From assembly GCA_910585395.1 (NCBI GenBank), contig CAJUCK010000062.1, positions 1 to 7,426 on the forward strand: a DNA stretch of 7,426 bases, read 5' to 3'. A program made the position numbers and the translations under genes. The notes below the pieces were generated by a model, which did not search any database, had not been told where the DNA came from, and worked only from the letters and a program-made list of their open reading frames with translations. The DNA comes from an uncultured Lachnospiraceae bacterium. Its GTDB lineage: Bacteria; Bacillota; Clostridia; Lachnospirales; Lachnospiraceae. Shown here one piece after another: positions 5,719 to 7,426 of this stretch. Each line of letters starts with the position of its first letter. Position 1 is the first letter of the stretch.

Positions 5719-6240
5719 TTATTTCTCATACAGACATACCTTTCTCTGTCTTCTGCTCTCCTGTACATCAATCAGCCGTTGATTCTCAGATCCCCGGAAC
5801 CGCAGAGATATATTCCGCTTCTCCTGCACAAATTCTCCGTCTACCAGCACGTCAATCAGAGACAGCATCTCGTCTGTAGCCTCACACCTGGCGCGGCTGT
5901 CCTCCCATAGTTCTCGTTCAAGAAGATACCCTGTATAACACCAAATTGTTTTTTCTGGATATCTTTCTTTTACCTTTTTGAGAAAAGGAAGCAGAATTCT
6001 CTGATTAGAAGGCTCAAAAGGTTCTCCCCCCAGCAGGGTCAATCCAGCGATATGAGGCGGATACAATAGTTTTAATAATTCTTCTTCTGTGTCAGCAGTA
6101 AATTCCTGTCCATAAGAGAAATCCCATGTTTCCGAATTAAAACAGCCTCTGCAGTGATGGGTGCACCCTGACACAAACAGGGAAACTCTTACTCCTGGCC
6201 CATTGGCAACGTCTGTTCTTTTTATTTCCCCATAATTCAT
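5719..6240 (-). CDS. nrdG: Anaerobic ribonucleoside-triphosphate reductase activating protein NrdG
   Basis: NrdG is the radical-SAM activase that uses a [4Fe-4S] cluster and S-adenosylmethionine to place the glycyl radical on NrdD. The 173-residue protein is of the usual length. It shows the CxxxCxxC cluster motif at Cys26, Cys30 and Cys33, the N-terminal NGPGVRVSLFVSGC pattern (13-26), the GGEP motif at 71-74 that contacts the SAM amino group, WCYTG at 100-104, DGEF at 134-137 and RFRGSENQRLID at 147-158, typical of the family end. The ATG overlaps the nrdD stop by one base (TAATG), so translation is coupled; the nearest AGGAAAGGG is 13 bases upstream, too far to be strong alone. The protein is expected to be cytoplasmic and oxygen-sensitive. 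Confidence 0.97.
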   Translation of the reverse strand: MNYGEIKRTDVANGPGVRVSLFVSGCTHHCRGCFNSETWDFSYGQEFTADTEEELLKLLYPPHIAGLTLLGGEPFEPSNQRILLPFLKKVKERYPEKTIWCYTGYLLERELWEDSRARCEATDEMLSLIDVLVDGEFVQEKRNISLRFRGSENQRLIDVQESRRQRKVCLYEK

Positions 6241-7426
6241 TACAGATGCAGTACCCTTTCCTGAATTTCCTGTGTTCGGCCCTGATTCCAGAACTGCGTT
6301 CCAATATAACCGCAGGTTCTGCGGGCAACATTCATTTTATCCTCGTCCCTGTTCTGGCAATTGGGGCATTCCCACACCAGTTTGCCATGATTGTCAGAAA
6401 CAATCTTAATTTCTCCTTCATAACCGCATGTCTGACAGTAATCACTCTTTGTATTCAATTCTCCGTACATAATATTCTCATAAATATGCTGTATGACCGT
6501 GAGAACCGCGTCAATATTATTCTGCATATTGGGCACTTCCACATAACTGACTGCCCCTCCTGGAGATAACTTTTGAAACTTGGCCTCAAAAGTCAGTTTA
6601 CGGAAAGCATCAATTTCTTCTGTCACATGAATGTGATAACTGTTTGTAATATAATTACGGTCTGTCACACCATCAATCACTCCAAAACGCCGCTGCAGGC
6701 ATTTTGCAAATTTATATGTGGTAGATTCTAACGGTGTACCATACAAACTGAAAGCAATGTCTGTCTCATCTGCCCATTTTTTACATGCCTGATTCATATA
6801 TTCCATTATTTCCAGCGCAAACGGAGTAGCTGCTGGATCTGTATGTGACTTTCCCGTCATATACCGGACGCACTCGCAAAGTCCGGCATAGCCCAGAGAA
6901 ATTGTAGAATACCCGTGATACAGAAGCTTATCCACTGCTTCTCCTTTTTTCAGCCGTGCCAGAGCGCCGTACTGCCATAAAATAGGTGCAACGTCTGATG
7001 GAGTTCCTTTTAATCTTTCGTGCCGCAGCATCAGCGCCTCTTTACACAATTCCAAACGTTCTTCAAATATTTCCCAGAATCTGTCCCTGTCTCTTTCTGA
7101 AGAACAGGCAATATCCACAAGATTCAGCGTTACCACGCCCTGATTAAACCTGCCGTAAAATTTAGGCCGATTCTCTTCGTCCCGATATACTGTCAGAAAA
7201 GAACGGCAGCCCATACAAGGATAGCAGTTCCCTTCCTTATTTTCTTTCATAATTTTTTCAGAAATATAATCTGGCACCATACGTTTTGCGGTACATTTTG
7301 CTGCCAGTCTGGTAAGTTCCCAATAACGGCTTCCTTCCTGAATGTTATTTTCCTCCAAAACATAGATCAGCTTTGGAAAAGCTGGTGTGATATAAACGCC
7401 TTTCTCATTCTTGACCCCCTGCATTC
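6240..7426 (-). CDS. nrdD: Anaerobic ribonucleoside-triphosphate reductase NrdD, C-terminal part (5' end outside window)
   Basis: NrdD is the class III (glycyl radical) reductase that makes dNTPs from NTPs without oxygen. About 395 residues of the C-terminal part are present; the frame is open at the right edge and family members are around 600-750 residues, so the ATG at 7424 is an internal Met. Counting from that Met: GVYITPAFPKLIYVLEE (9-25), CMGCRSFL at 70-77 (the Cys of GCRS is a conserved active-site Cys), the barrel finger-loop region STISLGYAGL (173-182), YGTPLEST (228-235), a zinc site with Cys330, Cys333, Cys353 and Cys356, and the glycyl-radical motif RRTCGYIG at 368-375 with Gly372 as the likely radical site. 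I did not assign the thiyl-radical cysteine. It is followed by nrdG with a one-base overlap. Confidence 0.96.
   Translation of the reverse strand, partial: MQGVKNEKGVYITPAFPKLIYVLEENNIQEGSRYWELTRLAAKCTAKRMVPDYISEKIMKENKEGNCYPCMGCRSFLTVYRDEENRPKFYGRFNQGVVTLNLVDIACSSERDRDRFWEIFEERLELCKEALMLRHERLKGTPSDVAPILWQYGALARLKKGEAVDKLLYHGYSTISLGYAGLCECVRYMTGKSHTDPAATPFALEIMEYMNQACKKWADETDIAFSLYGTPLESTTYKFAKCLQRRFGVIDGVTDRNYITNSYHIHVTEEIDAFRKLTFEAKFQKLSPGGAVSYVEVPNMQNNIDAVLTVIQHIYENIMYGELNTKSDYCQTCGYEGEIKIVSDNHGKLVWECPNCQNRDEDKMNVARRTCGYIGTQFWNQGRTQEIQERVLHL

Noticed and set aside
7422..7424. ATG near the right edge as the start of nrdD
   Set aside because: The frame is open to the edge and the following residues (GVYITPAFPKL) are internal family sequence, so the true start lies outside the window.

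Overview
The window looks like chromosomal DNA from an anaerobic Firmicute, most likely a clostridium of the Lachnospiraceae type. This rests on AGGA/GGGAGG-type ribosome binding sites, moderately AT-rich DNA, an oxygen-sensitive class III ribonucleotide reductase pair, a clostridial-style L,D-transpeptidase and a cysteine-rich Lgt-like protein. No database search was possible, so the family calls come from reading motifs. I see no transposase, integrase, phage gene, CRISPR array, tRNA or rRNA.

Layout from left to right. (1) Positions 1-1516, minus strand: an Lgt-family membrane protein is followed downstream by a charged, uncharacterised 213-residue protein. A further gene then appears to start at position 7 and leave the window. 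(2) Positions 1517-1698: a divergent control region with two well-formed sigma-A type promoters back to back, one for the lgt-like gene and one for the methyltransferase gene. (3) Positions 1699-2559, plus strand: a class I SAM-dependent methyltransferase related to the catalytic half of RlmI/RlmK-type rRNA methyltransferases. It is the only plus-strand gene and converges on the next group. (4) Positions 2603-5584, minus strand: a compact run of three genes. In transcription order they are a 131-residue PAS-like protein, a membrane-anchored L,D-transpeptidase and a pyruvate kinase homologue lacking the usual C-terminal domain. The last two are separated by 3 bases. (5) Positions 5719-7426, minus strand: nrdG and the 3' part of nrdD, overlapping by one base. 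They encode the anaerobic ribonucleotide reductase and its radical-SAM activase, and nrdD runs off the right edge.

Most of the window is housekeeping: dNTP synthesis, cell-wall cross-linking, lipoprotein or membrane modification and RNA methylation. The points most worth a second look are the C-domain-less pyruvate kinase coupled to an L,D-transpeptidase, the Lgt-like protein with substitutions at several conserved active-site positions, and the free-standing PAS-like protein. Smaller ones are a 17-bp tandem duplication across the pyruvate kinase stop codon and an 11-bp perfect inverted repeat just inside that gene. I did not find a convincing wholly new system.
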